This document shows, one piece after another, positions 35,472 through 45,996 of a stretch of 64,000 bases of DNA. Location: the NCBI GenBank assembly GCA_002633025.1, contig NMRB01001326.1, positions 115,831-179,830 on the forward strand, given 5' to 3'. The notes beneath the pieces were generated by a model. It saw nothing but the letters and a program-made list of their open reading frames with translations, did no database searches and was not told the DNA's origin. Source of the stretch: Notospermus geniculatus. Lineage: Eukaryota; Nemertea; Pilidiophora; Heteronemertea; Lineidae. Position 1 is the stretch's first letter. Each line of letters begins with the position of its first letter. A program made the position numbers and the translations under genes.

Positions 35472-35772
35472 AAATAGTGCCAAAGGCACTGTGCCCGCTT
35501 GGCTTTTTTAGCACAGTGGTGGAAAGCCTAAGCCATATCAGAATCCCATACAAGCCATCTTTGACGATATCTGTGACCAAAGCGTACATAACAGATTTTG
35601 CGAGTTTGGTTTTGGCCTCCTGGCGGCAAAGTCAAGAATTAGATTTCACCAATACTTCGTCAGGAAGTCACTACAACCTAGAGGTAAATACATACAAAGG
35701 TTCAATACAATAGCTCAAACGATTATCAAATATAGCCCTTTTAAGTTTTTCACAAAACGCCCCCTATCTACC
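35472..35772 (+). mobile_element. Second, truncated copy of the 32950 element
   Basis: AATAGTGCCAAAGGCACTGT, AAGCCATATCAGAATCCCAT and CACAAAACGCCCCCTA repeat the left half of 32950-33768 with few changes. It stops at an undetermined base at 35773, beyond which a different repeat begins. Confidence 0.75.
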
Positions 35773-35870
35773 NATGGATTGCATGACGTCAGCTGGTTTC
35801 AAATGGAGGTTGTGTGCGATTTTGGCAGAAGTGTGGAGATCATTCTCTTCTATGTCAATTTGGAATTTGT

Positions 35871-36091
35871 CTATATGTTATTGTGAAAGAGTTAAGAAAA
35901 TCTCGAGAGAGAATGTGGTAACATAATCTGGCAGAAATTAAGAAATCAAAATCATAACACTAGACATTGTAGTTATTGTGTCTATATGTTATTGTGAAAG
36001 AGTTAAGAAAATCTCGAGAGAGAATGTGGTAACATAATCTGGCAGAAATTAAGAAATCAAAATCATAACACTAGACATTGCAGTTATCACA
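35871..36091. repeat. Near-identical 111-bp tandem duplication
   Basis: CTATATGTTATTGTGAAAGA begins at 35871 and 35982, and the units are almost identical (GTAGTTAT against GCAGTTAT at the ends). The duplication is recent or an assembly artefact. Confidence 0.9.
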
Positions 36092-36906
36092 ATAACTACA
36101 ACAAAAGAAAACACAACGAGCGCTTTCACCGGAGCAACAGGAATCCAACCCGACTCTCAAGTGCCGCAACGCATCCAAACTGCTGGGCGGTTCTGCAAAT
36201 CTCAATTTCATATTTACGTAAAGCTACCTTGCCAATTTCCCAATTACATCCGTGATGAGTGCTTGCAAAAAACACTTCTAGTGTATGTTTTGAAAACGAA
36301 ATTGGACATGAATGCGGGTGTATTTTGTACAGGTGTTGTATACTGTCCATGGCTAGTTAGGCTGTACTGGACGCAGGCATAATAATGGGGTAATATGGCT
36401 GTTTGATATATCGATGAACCATTTATGATTAAGCAGAATAAATGAATCACCAATTACCATGATTTTTAGTTGTAACTGATTTCTGAACGAGGAGGAAGTG
36501 CCGATTGCGAACACTGGCGCCGAGTACGATCGGTTGAGTTCAGGTGGAATCGCCGATTCCCCGTTCAGTGGCATCAAGGCAACACAGGATGATTTTGAGT
36601 GGGGCTGACGCGGCGAGGCTACAGCAATGGTTCTGATAACAGTGATGATAAATTCTCGTACATCGCATCCAGGCTTCCTCAGGGGACTTCATAACATACC
36701 CATAGATATCGGTCTAATCTTGCAAAAACACCAACTCACCTCCACTAAGTTGGCAGCAGACTGGCCTTTACACGTCATGGGTCTCAATCATAAGCTGGAT
36801 TTGAAGCAGCTGAATCTTGCAAACACACCAACTTGCCTCGTGGAAATTGGCAGCAGCCTGGCCTAACCAAAACACTACACGTCATGGCTCCCTATGTCAA
36901 AATATT
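36092..36906. other. Anonymous sequence
   Basis: No supported gene. AACACACCAACTTGCC-type words near 36727 and 36828 hint at an old duplication. Confidence 0.45.
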
Positions 36907-36907
36907 T

Positions 36908-37112
36908 GTGCGGTGACATAGGGAGCAAGCGCAAAGAACCACAGATTACCTCAGGATGTGTGTGGTGACGTAGGGAGCGAGCGCTAAGAACCACTGATTA
37001 CCTCAGGATGTGTGCGGTGACGTAGGGAGCGAGCGCTAAGAACCACTGATTACCTCAGGATGTGTGCGGTGACGTAGAGAGCGAGCGCTAAGAACCACTG
37101 ATTACTTCAGGA
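36908..37112. repeat. Minisatellite, four units of 52 bp
   Basis: GTGCGGTGACGTAGGGAGCG-type units start at 36908, 36960, 37012 and 37064. Each ends GAACCACTGATTACCTCAGG. The first copy is the most diverged. A related inverted pair of the same unit occurs at 43175-43250. Confidence 0.9.
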
Positions 37113-37861
37113 CTGCACACTGAAGTGACCTTTTCAATTACACTTGTGGTACAGATCATGCAGAGGCAGCTGACACTTCCATTTCAAGACATTTATTTCC
37201 CTCTCCTACAACTTAGGCAGAGCAAGAGCCCCCAAAGCAACGGACCAAATCTCCAGCGATACACAGGATTGAGGTTATATCATCCCATCGGGATCAGCCA
37301 TAATAATCATGTGTTAATACGAATGACAATCTATCAGACATCTATTGTTATAAATACCAGATTAAATGGTGTCAAAATTATTGTTTCTTTCTTTCCAGAC
37401 TTGCTAACAAGGTGATTAACTCCGACCGGGACGAATCATTTTTTGATTAGCACAAAATCGTATGATTATTGTCATCAAATTTTGGGGCAATGCCACCGGA
37501 AAGGTTGAAGAGTGATCAGAAGACCCAAGATGAGCTGGACATAGACAGCCAGAGGATGACATTTGATCAGGTAGCATCGCATCAGCGCTGAAGAAGCAAG
37601 CCTCTTTAGCAGCTGCATGCAGAATCTCCACTCGTGATCAGTGGGGGCATGCCCCATTGAAGTAATAGCTCTATCATATAGCCAATCATATAGCAATCGT
37701 GTAGAGTTCAGCTATTCCGTCAATTAACCATGCTCCTACTGAGACTTCTTTTTGTAGAGGGCATTCTCAGAGCAACAGAAGTCCTACACCGTATGCAATG
37801 CGCAGTGCCACATTGATCTGGGCTCCCCACTAGATATCCAGAACTTCCCAACTGAAGTAAA
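37113..37861. other. Anonymous sequence
   Basis: No supported gene or repeat. Confidence 0.5.
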
Positions 37862-38047
37862 GGGTGTAAATATCGTCTAATCCTATGGAACAGGGTTCCG
37901 AGTATCTCGGGTAACGGCTGCCTGTAAGGGTCAGGGGTTAGGGTTACCATCAGGCTTTCGGGGTCAGGGGTAGGAGGCCAAGTATCAAGGGTTGTGGAGA
38001 GGGGCCAGGGGTTAGGATTCAGAGTGGATGACATACACCCCTTCAGC
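37862..38047 (-). mobile_element. Reversed copy of the CCCTAA-like-core element
   Basis: AAAGGGTGTAAATATCGTC at the left and GATGACATACACCCCTTCAG at the right are the reversed ends of the family at 20058 and 34173, around a G-rich interior with GGGGTTAGG words. Confidence 0.6.
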
Positions 38048-39955
38048 CCACTACCGGTAATCGACTCTGCAAGCACAATGATAAAGAATTGGTATCAGGA
38101 GAAGAACCAAATTTCTGTGGCCTAATGGGCTTGTACAGGTCATCCCTCACATGATATGACAATAATCAGTTGTCTATGTCTGACCTCTGACCAACTGACC
38201 AAATATTTTATCAACAATTCTAACGGAAAATGTCACGGCTTTTGTCAACATTCTCAGGAATACATGATGAGGGCTGGAGGAGTGGGCTATTTACTTTTGG
38301 CCATTTTGTTACTGCTGCGTAGTTTGTCTGTGACGGCCCTACACATCTCTCTGAAGGTTAGGTCCATATGGCAATAGTGGACAAAGAATGAGACAGGAAC
38401 TACAGCAAGGTCCAGGACTCCTTTTTTGGGAACAATGTCGTCAAGCATGACAGAATTTTCCAAAGCAATGGTTTTCCTCATAAGCTCATGACAAATACCT
38501 AATAGAAGAAACTGTGTCCAAAGATGAGACGCCCTGTACATCAATATCAATGTCCAGATCATGACTTGTCACAGAATGTCAACAAAGACACCCGCTACCT
38601 CCTCAAGTTGAAGAGCTTATTGCCGCTAACATCAAGGAGGCTATCTTACGCTAACAACCATTGATTAGTTGTGTCGCTATCGTATTGAACGCCGCTTTGA
38701 CGACCGGTTAGCATAAGCTAACAAGTTGAAGGGTATCACAACCGACCAGCCACGATTGTCCACGACAACTCAGAATGACACATTGTGCACAAAAAATGCG
38801 TCTTTCTGGCAATAAATCGATGTCGCGATCGTTTTATGAGTGACTGGGATGGCGTAAAACGGAGATCTTTTTGTCAGATCAATAAAGAAGTTGGAACGCT
38901 AGATTAGATAAACTTAGTAGCGGCATCTATGAAGATTTTACCAAATCACGCACGGTCGTCTTTGGCGGTGCTGACTGTGACAGGACCGATGAGCTAACAA
39001 TGCTAAGTCTTCAAGCATGTTGACATTGTCTTTATCCTACAGACTACATGTAGCAACGGTATCTTCTTTCATAATTAACTCATTCAGTGTCAATGTGAGC
39101 AGTCCCAATCAGAATTTTCCAAGATGCCAAAATACATCTTCTTGAGGAGAAAGGGATGACATGCGAATCTTCCGGAGTAGCACATCAGACGCAAGTCTTA
39201 CCAAGTTGCAGTTGGACGTAGCGTAGATGGCAGCACAAATGGTAAGGCAGAATGCCCACACTTTTCTACAGCTGAGTTGACAATAGAGATCCAACTTGCC
39301 CGAGAAAACTCACCAAGGGGGGCTCCTCACGCATTCTATGGACGAAAAAGAACATGGAAGCAAGGTGCAACCACCACAACAGAGATGCACCACCTCCAAG
39401 CGAAACTCTTGGATTGAACACAAAGTCAAAGAGATTTATAATTCAGAAAGTCAACATTTCATAATCTTTGTACAATGAGAGGAGATCATGATCTTTTGCA
39501 CTGAATGGGAAGAAAAAACAAAGAAAGATCATGCACCAGTGATATCCTACACGATGTTCAATAAATCCTGAAAGGAAATCCGTGTTGTTGAGATTAAAAT
39601 CAGAAAATCCACTTTGTTTGCAAATATTGACTAATGGTTAAGAACATGAGTTGATTTGAATGATTTAAAAAAAATTGAACGTATCACATGATTTAAAAAA
39701 AATTGAACGTATCACCTGACTGAGTATCAATGGATGAATTTTACAACTTTTTTGAAAATGATGATTCTTTCATACGCACACATCCAGTTTAACATTTCGG
39801 CGATCATCACTGGCGAGAAGATTCCACGCACATTTGGCTTGAAAAGTCAATTTGGCTTACTAGCGATCAGATCACTGTGATGTTGTCCTTGCCTTGCCTG
39901 GTGTGCTGCCGGCTTTACGCCATCGTGAGAATCTCAGGTCATTTACGGTCGTACC
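38048..39955. other. Mostly anonymous sequence
   Basis: A 30-bp tandem duplication (ATGATTTAAAAAAAATTGAA) lies at 39659-39716. 39790-39930 is a copy of the 'gcaagaagattc' family ending CCTGGTGTGCTGCC. No gene is supported. Confidence 0.5.
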
Positions 39956-39959
39956 CTCC

Positions 39960-40218
39960 CAGTGGCGGATCCAAGGGGGGGCGTGCCCGGCGCACGCCCC
40001 CCCGTTCAGCCGCTGAGCAGCAAAAATTTTGGAAGGCATATGATCAGACACCTGATTTTCAGTAAAAAGAAAGTTCAATTTGGCCTGCCCAGGTGCCAGG
40101 AAACCGCGTTTCCGGCACTTTTACCCAAAAAATTTCGGCGCTTCGCGCCTTCGGGTCTCAGGGAATGGGGGTTGCCCATTCCACGCCACCCGTTCGGCAA
40201 CTCCTGGATCCGCCACTG
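39960..40218. mobile_element. hAT-like MITE, 5-bp target duplication CCTCC
   Basis: CAGTGGCGGATCCAAGG and TCCTGGATCCGCCACTG are the TIRs. CCTCC flanks both sides (39955-39959 and 40219-40223). The interior has GGGGGGGCGTGC near the left end and no coding capacity of note. Confidence 0.9.
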
Positions 40219-40223
40219 CCTCC

Positions 40224-40555
40224 CTCAAGCACGAGAAGGGGAGCCGGTTGTGCAGACCCTGGGTGTGCGGATGGCTTTATGCAGGTACGCATGCACATGG
40301 TGTAATTTTTTTCATAAGACTGACGGCCAATAGGACAGCGAAGAAGAAGAAAGCTGTGATGATGACTGTCTCAAAGCTGTCTCGATTGGAGAGGGTTATA
40401 AATGAGAGTTGCAGAGGTCAAGTGCAATGTGTAGAGCCTGTGTTTAATGGTGACATCCAACTTTTCATCACCTCACAGACCACGAGGATTAAACAGATAA
40501 GACGCCCTAATCCAGGGGAAATTATCTCTACCCACGATGCATCATCCACGTATCC
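40224..40555. other. Anonymous sequence
   Basis: No supported gene. Open frames continue out of the MITE but match nothing known. Confidence 0.45.
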
Positions 40556-40700
40556 CGACACCCACCGCACACGTTAACATGATGCCACATAACGTGACCA
40601 CTAATGAGTCAGAAGTTCGTGGCAATGGGCGCACGTTAGTCGCAGAATTAATGCACGGCGTTAACTCAGTCCACGGATCGGATTAACCAAAGGATCGAAA
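40556..40700. promoter_or_regulatory. Candidate cis-regulatory block
   Basis: Non-repetitive DNA with ATGAGTCAG (AP-1-like), GAATTAATGCAC, GGATTAACC (OTX/GSC-like core) and CCAAAGGATCG (TCF-like). Inference only. Confidence 0.2.
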
Positions 40701-41639
40701 TGGGCGGAACGGTTGATAAATTTTCAGAGGAGGTGAAAATTGGAATGAGGACAATTCAGAATACAGGCCAAAAAGCAGCTTTTTAGAGAACAAATCGGAA
40801 AAAACCTTGTACATGTAATTAGGCGATAAAACTGACCTTGTAACTTTCATGAGGAGTAATTTGAAAGATTTAGATCACGTAAGTCATTTGGGAGATTATG
40901 GTGTCATGAGAGGTGCTATATATCAGTTTTGTAATTAGTTTTGTTTCTTTTTTCAGGTATAATTTATGGAACCTGCATCGTTCGTCTCTTATCAGCTGAA
41001 GGCATGCAACAATGTTGGGTAAACCTAGAGAATTTACGCCATGAGTTGGTTTTGTACCTGGCAACAAGGAAGAGCATGATGATGGATGTCATACGTGGAA
41101 GGCCCAAACATTGGACTGTCTGGTCATTCACGTTCAATCAAATCTTTAAAAATCGACGGTGTTATTAAAATATCTGTCTAACTGATACAGCATCCGGGCC
41201 TGATGTGACAAAAGTAGGTGCTTGTCACAACTAAAGGTAGGCCTACTGTCACACTGAAGTAGTTCTCAAAACGTCCTGCCCCATCCTAAAAGTATCATAA
41301 AAGGGGCTAGAACGTGAAAAGGTGGCCAACTTAATGCCTCAAAGTTCTGGAGCACCCATCCCGTCCGAGCCCATCCATGAAGTTTGTGAAAAGAGTGTAA
41401 AAAGTTGCTATTACATCCACTCCATTCGCACAGTTTGAGCCCGTTCGGCAATATTTTCAAGAACGTACTGAGAGCTAGCTCAAAGAAAAGGGTTAATGGC
41501 CTTATGACATGATAATTGAAATGTATGTCTCTGCAGGTTTAAAATAGTAGGCTAGTGGACAGAGTTTATGACAATGTACTGAACAACATAGCATTGTACA
41601 CAGAATCAATCCCGAGTGCAGATCAAGAAACGTTTTCTT
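40701..41639. other. Anonymous sequence
   Basis: No supported gene. An acceptor-like TTTCTTTTTTCAG at 40945-40957 precedes a 75-codon frame that I do not recognise. Confidence 0.45.
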
Positions 41640-41770
41640 CCAATGGCTGTCAATTGATGAGGCCCGCAATTATTGTTCAAGTACATCACAACTTGCGCCA
41701 TATTACTTGATCTATAAATAACTTCAATCAGCTGACAATCATAACAGAAGCTAATCAATACTTATTGGAA
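41640..41770. promoter_or_regulatory. Candidate cis-regulatory block
   Basis: TGTCAATTGATGAGG, CGCAATTATTG, CTGACAATCATAAC and GCTAATCAATAC are homeodomain, TALE and PBX-like words packed in about 130 bp of non-repetitive DNA. Inference only. Confidence 0.2.
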
Positions 41771-41950
41771 AAGCTTCCATCTATCCCTGCGGCGATTGTT
41801 TCAGCATCAATTTATTTGTGTACAAAAGTCTTATACATGTATATGAGCATTGAAATGTCATTTTAATACTGTATCTGTATGATTTAACCCCGTCGTGGCC
41901 GACGTCAATGATTCTGAGACCATTTGATCACAGTAGGGTGGTTTGATATA

Positions 41951-42380
41951 CAGTCCTCCCTCGCTATTACGAACCCCTCGGGGTCCAAGGGGTAAGTTCG
42001 TAATAACGAGGAGTTCGTAATAGCGAGGATTCGTCCGTGGGGGCATGATGACCACACTGAGTAGGGTGCCCAACAAACAAACATTCTTTGTCATGTTTAG
42101 AGCATAATTACTGCGTATTTGACTGTTTAAACGCTCAAACATGCATTAATCAAACCCAAGGTTGGATAATTCGGTTTGTATTGTACACTTATGAAACCCA
42201 AGCTTGGATAATTTGGTTTGTATTGTACACAACGTAACTGATCATGGTGGGGAATTGGGTCTCACAACTGACCAAACAGGCCTAAATACACACATGCCGT
42301 GAAATTTTGGGAGCCAGCCGCTGGGTTCGTAATATCCGGGAGTTCGTTAAATCGAGGTACGTAATAGCGAGGGAGGACTG
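41951..42380. mobile_element. Pogo/Tigger-like MITE with TA duplication
   Basis: CAGTCCTCCCTCGCTATTAC and GTAATAGCGAGGGAGGACTG are perfect inverted ends flanked by TA (41949-41950 and 42381-42382). The terminus resembles the CAGTNNTCCCTCG ends of pogo/Tigger transposons (known family). The element is 430 bp and non-coding. It contains a 42-bp internal tandem duplication starting AAACCCAAGGTTGGATAATT at 42152 and, with changes, at 42194. Confidence 0.9.
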
Positions 42381-42402
42381 TACATTGTACAAGTAAAGTT
42401 GT

Positions 42403-42447
42403 CTCCGAATCTCGCCAATTTTCGACCCCAACCGTGGTCTTCCTCAG
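42403..42447 (-). ncRNA. Hammerhead-ribozyme-like motif
   Basis: On the minus strand: TCC-CTGAGGA, stem II (GACC/GGTC core), GAAA, a short stem III with one G-U pair closing a GGCGA loop, then U-C followed by GGA that can pair with TCC. This is the order of a type I hammerhead, with U-C as the expected cleavage dinucleotide. One extra A lies between CTGAGGA and stem II, unlike the canonical core. Activity is unproven. Confidence 0.4.
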
Positions 42448-42513
42448 GGACTTTCTAGTAGGATTACTTTTGTGATGTACTTTTCACTTCTGGGATCTCT
42501 AACTAGAATGTGC

Positions 42514-42560
42514 CTGAGGAAGACCCTGGTTGGGGTCGAAAATTTGCAAAATTCGGAAAC
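42514..42560 (+). ncRNA. Hammerhead-ribozyme-like motif
   Basis: CTGAGGA at 42514-42520, then GACCCTGGTTGGGGTC (one mismatch in stem II), GAAA at 42538-42541, a perfect 5-bp stem III (AATTT/AAATT, loop GCA) and U-C at 42553-42554. Only the first stem I pair is possible. The same extra A precedes stem II. Confidence 0.4.
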
Positions 42561-42570
42561 AACTTTACTT

Positions 42571-43174
42571 TTACTTTTTCAATAGCACATGTTTTTTTTC
42601 TTGTTTTGCTTTGAAAGCACAGTGCCCAGGGCAACTTTGGCAGTCAGACTTACTGATTGAACCCCTGCTGTCTAGCTTTTGTATGCCTCCTATATTCAAA
42701 CCCACTCCAGGGTCTGAGGCCTAAGCCCTCAATGACCACCAGTTCTGGTTTACGATGTTGATAATATAAATGTAGTACATCATTGACTGCATGTGTTCTA
42801 CATGTATTTTATGGCTCCCCTAATGCAAAACAACCAGGAAGAGTTTTTTCATGCCCTGTGCACTCCATACAAGAAAACGTTAGAATTTGGCACTGTCTAC
42901 ACTTTCAAAACATCGCATTGGTCACATGAGCTCTAAATCCTATTGGATATGTGCCATTTGGCCTGTGCCGAGTAGGCCCTAGGCCTAAATCATAGGTATG
43001 GGGTATGTAGTAAACAGTATAATGGTAGGCCTATTATATAGGTAGCTGTCAGGCTGTGCTAAAGAGAAAGAAACAAGGAAGAAGAAAGAAGACTAACAGT
43101 GTTTCCAAGACGATGAAAATGTTGTTTGCCTCAAAAAATTCTGCTTCCTAAACTGGGGGAGTAGGCCATGAGAT
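42571..43174. other. Anonymous sequence
   Basis: No supported gene. TAGGCCTA-type palindromes are dense around 42970-43035. Confidence 0.5.
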
Positions 43175-43250
43175 AATCAGTGGTTCTTATTGCTCGCTCC
43201 CTTCGTCACCACTGTGTCCGTGTGCGGTGACAAAAGGAGTGAGCATACGA
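43175..43250. repeat. Inverted pair of the 36.9-kb minisatellite unit
   Basis: GTGGTTCTTATTGCTCGCTC is the reverse complement of the 52-bp unit at 36908, and GTGTGCGGTGACAAAAGGAG is a direct partial copy. Together they form a hairpin-like structure. Confidence 0.65.
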
Positions 43251-43320
43251 ACCTCTGTATTCTCTGTTGGTAGGGGCCTTGAAAAATTTCCACCATTTTC
43301 TGAGCTCGCCAGCAATCAGT

Positions 43321-43430
43321 CATCCTCCCACAGCAGGGGTTTTTACCTCGCTCCTCTTCTGACATGCACTCACACTTTGTGTGCGAGTGTAAGAAGAGGA
43401 ACGAGACCAAAGCCCTGCTATGGGAGGATG
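43321..43430. mobile_element. Fold-back MITE, 'catcctccca' family, intact, 9-bp duplication
   Basis: CATCCTCCCACAGCAGGGGT and CCCTGCTATGGGAGGATG close a fold-back with a CACTCACACTTTGTGTGCGAGTG centre. GCAATCAGT flanks both sides exactly. It is the best reference copy for the family. Confidence 0.9.
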
Positions 43431-43439
43431 GCAATCAGT

Positions 43440-45480
43440 ATTTAGTGACTTAAAAGTACAACACCTGTTACAAAATTTTAGGTCATTGCAAATAATTTAT
43501 GAAAAATCATACAATGTCATGACCCCAGTAAAAATGTCATCAGACATGTCAGAAAAAGCAATGTACAAATGTACCAGTAGGCCCTAGGATTCACAATTTG
43601 CTAACTTTGTAGGCATGTAAAATGTCCATCTGTGTATCTATGGCTTATGAATAATGATGAGAGACCTAAATACATCATTCATGTCAGGCATTGGTGACCT
43701 TATATCATGTCAATAAGGCCCTTTTCTCCTGCCTATGTGGTAAAATGCCGAAGGGAATGTTCATAGATTGTTGAATTTTTCGCTCGATTTCCTCAGTTAA
43801 CTTGAAGACTATACAGAGCAGTGATTTTGCCCGGTGGAATAAAATTAGCGACCTCTTGGTTCCAAATCTGACACGCTGATCACAGCACCACCATATTGTT
43901 TCATATCAAGGTCATAAAGCCAGAATTGGCGATCTTTGAAGGCTTACCAGGGCCTCGGCGTGTTTCAGTATATGGAGGAGGAACCATACACCGCCTGGGC
44001 AGCAAAAGTAGGGCCTACATGTACGAGCTAAATAGATCAGTCACCAAAAATAGAATGCTAGGGTTGTTATTACATGTTGGACGTCACGTCCTTTTGGCGT
44101 AACAAAAACAACCGAATTTTTAATGTTGATATCCTGGCCCGGTAGGCTTATATTTAAAATTCTATACAAGAAATAATACTATTGTTTTTCATAGTTCATG
44201 CACCTTCTTAATTAATTTGAATGTCAATAGGCACGTAGATGCCCTTTTGATACTGTGAACCCTTAAACCCTTGAATCAATGTTGAAATGTGATGGAACCA
44301 AGAAGCTAAGCAGATCAACCCAAACATGCCAAATAGCTTCTATAAACCTAGGCCTAAATCTCCATGATGTATTTGCCGTGACCTACAGACATGACAGTAG
44401 GCCTTTCATCCTCATAATATATGATATTATCCATACAAAACAGGGTATAATTGTAGATCATTGCGAAATAATTCATGACTGTTCCAGGGGGTGAAATGGT
44501 GTATTTTCATTATTGTATATGGCTGTGCTGAATAGAGGGATAGTTTATGATGACAGCTCAGTTAACTGGAAAATAACAGATTTACTAGTCAGTGTCCATG
44601 TTTGCAGTTTATCAAAAGCCTTCTATTTATAATGGAATGCGCTCCATGTTAACCCATGTATATGATGTATGCCTTGAAATATCCCAGTTCAATATTGGAG
44701 ACACCCATATCTAGAGTTACATGTAGGCCCTTACATGTAAATGCCCACTGTAGGCCTACTACATGATAATATTTTTCATACGATTGTTTGGAAATAAAGA
44801 TTATGGGCCTGGCCCTATATGACTTTGTATAAATACACGTAAATTCCCAATGGGCCTAGGGCCTGGCTTTGTATAGATACACGTAAATACAGATTATGCC
44901 CTAGGCCCTATATGGCTTTATGCCCTAGGCCCTATATGGCTTTGAACAGATAAGAGCCACGATAAAAATTTCTCTGTACCTGCAAGGGCAACTAAAAAGA
45001 CTACATCGAAGAGAACAGATGTGTAGCGTGTGCTGGGCCTGGCCAAAGACTGAGACGCTCGACCAGTAAACCTAATTGCCGCCTAACTGTGGCACACAAA
45101 TACACCGAAATCGAAAAGCAAGATGTACACGAAAATGCTCAAATGGCCCATGGAGCAAGCGAAGAAGTGAGCAGCAACTGATTGCAACAAAGCGACAGGA
45201 AAATGTTTTATTTTTGGACATGCCGGACAAAACTCCATGAACTACATTACTGTTTCCAAGGATTTGAGGCAAGAGGACTATTTTTATGCTATCAAAACCT
45301 CAGGGTGTTCACTTGAATCTATTGAGGGATGTAACGACAATGAAGGGGGCTGGAGTAGGGTCGAGTGGCATGCCAGGTGGCCTTAGAAGGCACTGGTAAA
45401 TACCACCGCAGTGAACTGCACATTTCATGTTCCTTGGATATGCCAGAGGTACAAGGCACCATCATGGTTGTCCCATGCAT
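43440..45480. other. Anonymous sequence with small duplications
   Basis: Around 44795-44945, GCCCTAGGCCCTATATGGCT and TACACGTAAAT words are repeated two or three times. TAGGCCTA palindromes recur. No gene is supported. Confidence 0.5.
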
Positions 45481-45499
45481 ATGTACAGCCATGGATGAT

Positions 45500-45580
45500 C
45501 AGTAATCGAACTAATTTGAACCCCAGACTTGTTGCAAGTTACACAGCCGCAATAACCACTGGGCTAAGGATTTTTGCTGA
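45500..45580 (-). repeat. tRNA-derived SINE core
   Basis: On the minus strand, TTAGCCCAGTGGTTATTGCG (A box) is followed about 40 bp later by GGGGTTCAAATTAG (B-box-like). The spacing and order fit a tRNA-type polymerase III promoter. It lacks a foldable tRNA body, so it is a SINE rather than a tRNA gene. Confidence 0.6.
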
Positions 45581-45830
45581 CTGTTCCTGATCTTGGAGGT
45601 GGCTTTCATTCGATATCTCAACAGAAATCAATAGATCTTTGTCTGATGGAGACCACTCAAGTTGGCCGTATTTGGTAACATCAGAGACTTGTTCACGGCG
45701 ATCAATGTGGTGAAAAATTCATAATGTTTATGCAGCAGATGTCCTGCTAACACGAACAATGTAATTTTCTAAATTGGTGAATCGATCTTGAAGGGCCAGT
45801 CTTGTTTTTTTATCAGACCACAGTATTAGT
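45581..45830. other. Anonymous sequence
   Basis: No supported gene or repeat. Confidence 0.45.
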
Positions 45831-45836
45831 TCGTCC

Positions 45837-45863
45837 TTACTCACTCACAAAGAGTGAGTAAGA
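45837..45863. repeat. Hairpin CTTACTCACTC/GAGTGAGTAAG
   Basis: A perfect short inverted repeat. The word TTACTCACTCAC recurs at 45953-45965, enclosing the ribozyme-like motif at 45887. Confidence 0.7.
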
Positions 45864-45886
45864 GTTTCGGATTGTAAAGTTCCAGT

Positions 45887-45933
45887 CTGAAGAAGACCCC
45901 GCTTGGGGTCGAAAATTCGCAAAACTCTGGAAA
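45887..45933 (+). ncRNA. Hammerhead-like motif, partly degraded
   Basis: CTGAAGA, then GACCCC-GCTT-GGGGTC (perfect stem II), then GAAA, a weak stem III with a mismatch, then T-C. TTCCAG before the core can pair with CTGGAA after it, but two extra bases at the junction break the canonical geometry. Confidence 0.3.
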
Positions 45934-45996
45934 TTGCCTTTTTATTTATCTTACTCACTCACAGCAGAGAAACCAACAAGGGTGAATTGCCCATTG

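Larger units (their letters stand above)
42391..42570. repeat. 180-bp inverted repeat with a hammerhead-like motif in each arm
   Basis: AAGTAAAGTTGTCTCCGAAT at the left faces ATTCGGAAACAACTTTACTT at the right. Each arm carries CTGAGGA, stem, GAAA. It lies 10 bp from the pogo-like element. A decayed relative with the same ends is near 9321-9410. Confidence 0.75.

Noticed and set aside
39962-40577. Overlapping frames of 123 and 165 codons
   Set aside because: They begin inside a MITE and run out of it; composition follows the GC-rich repeat, not a protein.
45500-45580. Functional tRNA gene
   Set aside because: A and B boxes are present, but acceptor and anticodon stems cannot be paired; it fits a SINE better. 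The same holds for 50281-50360 and 51584-51660.
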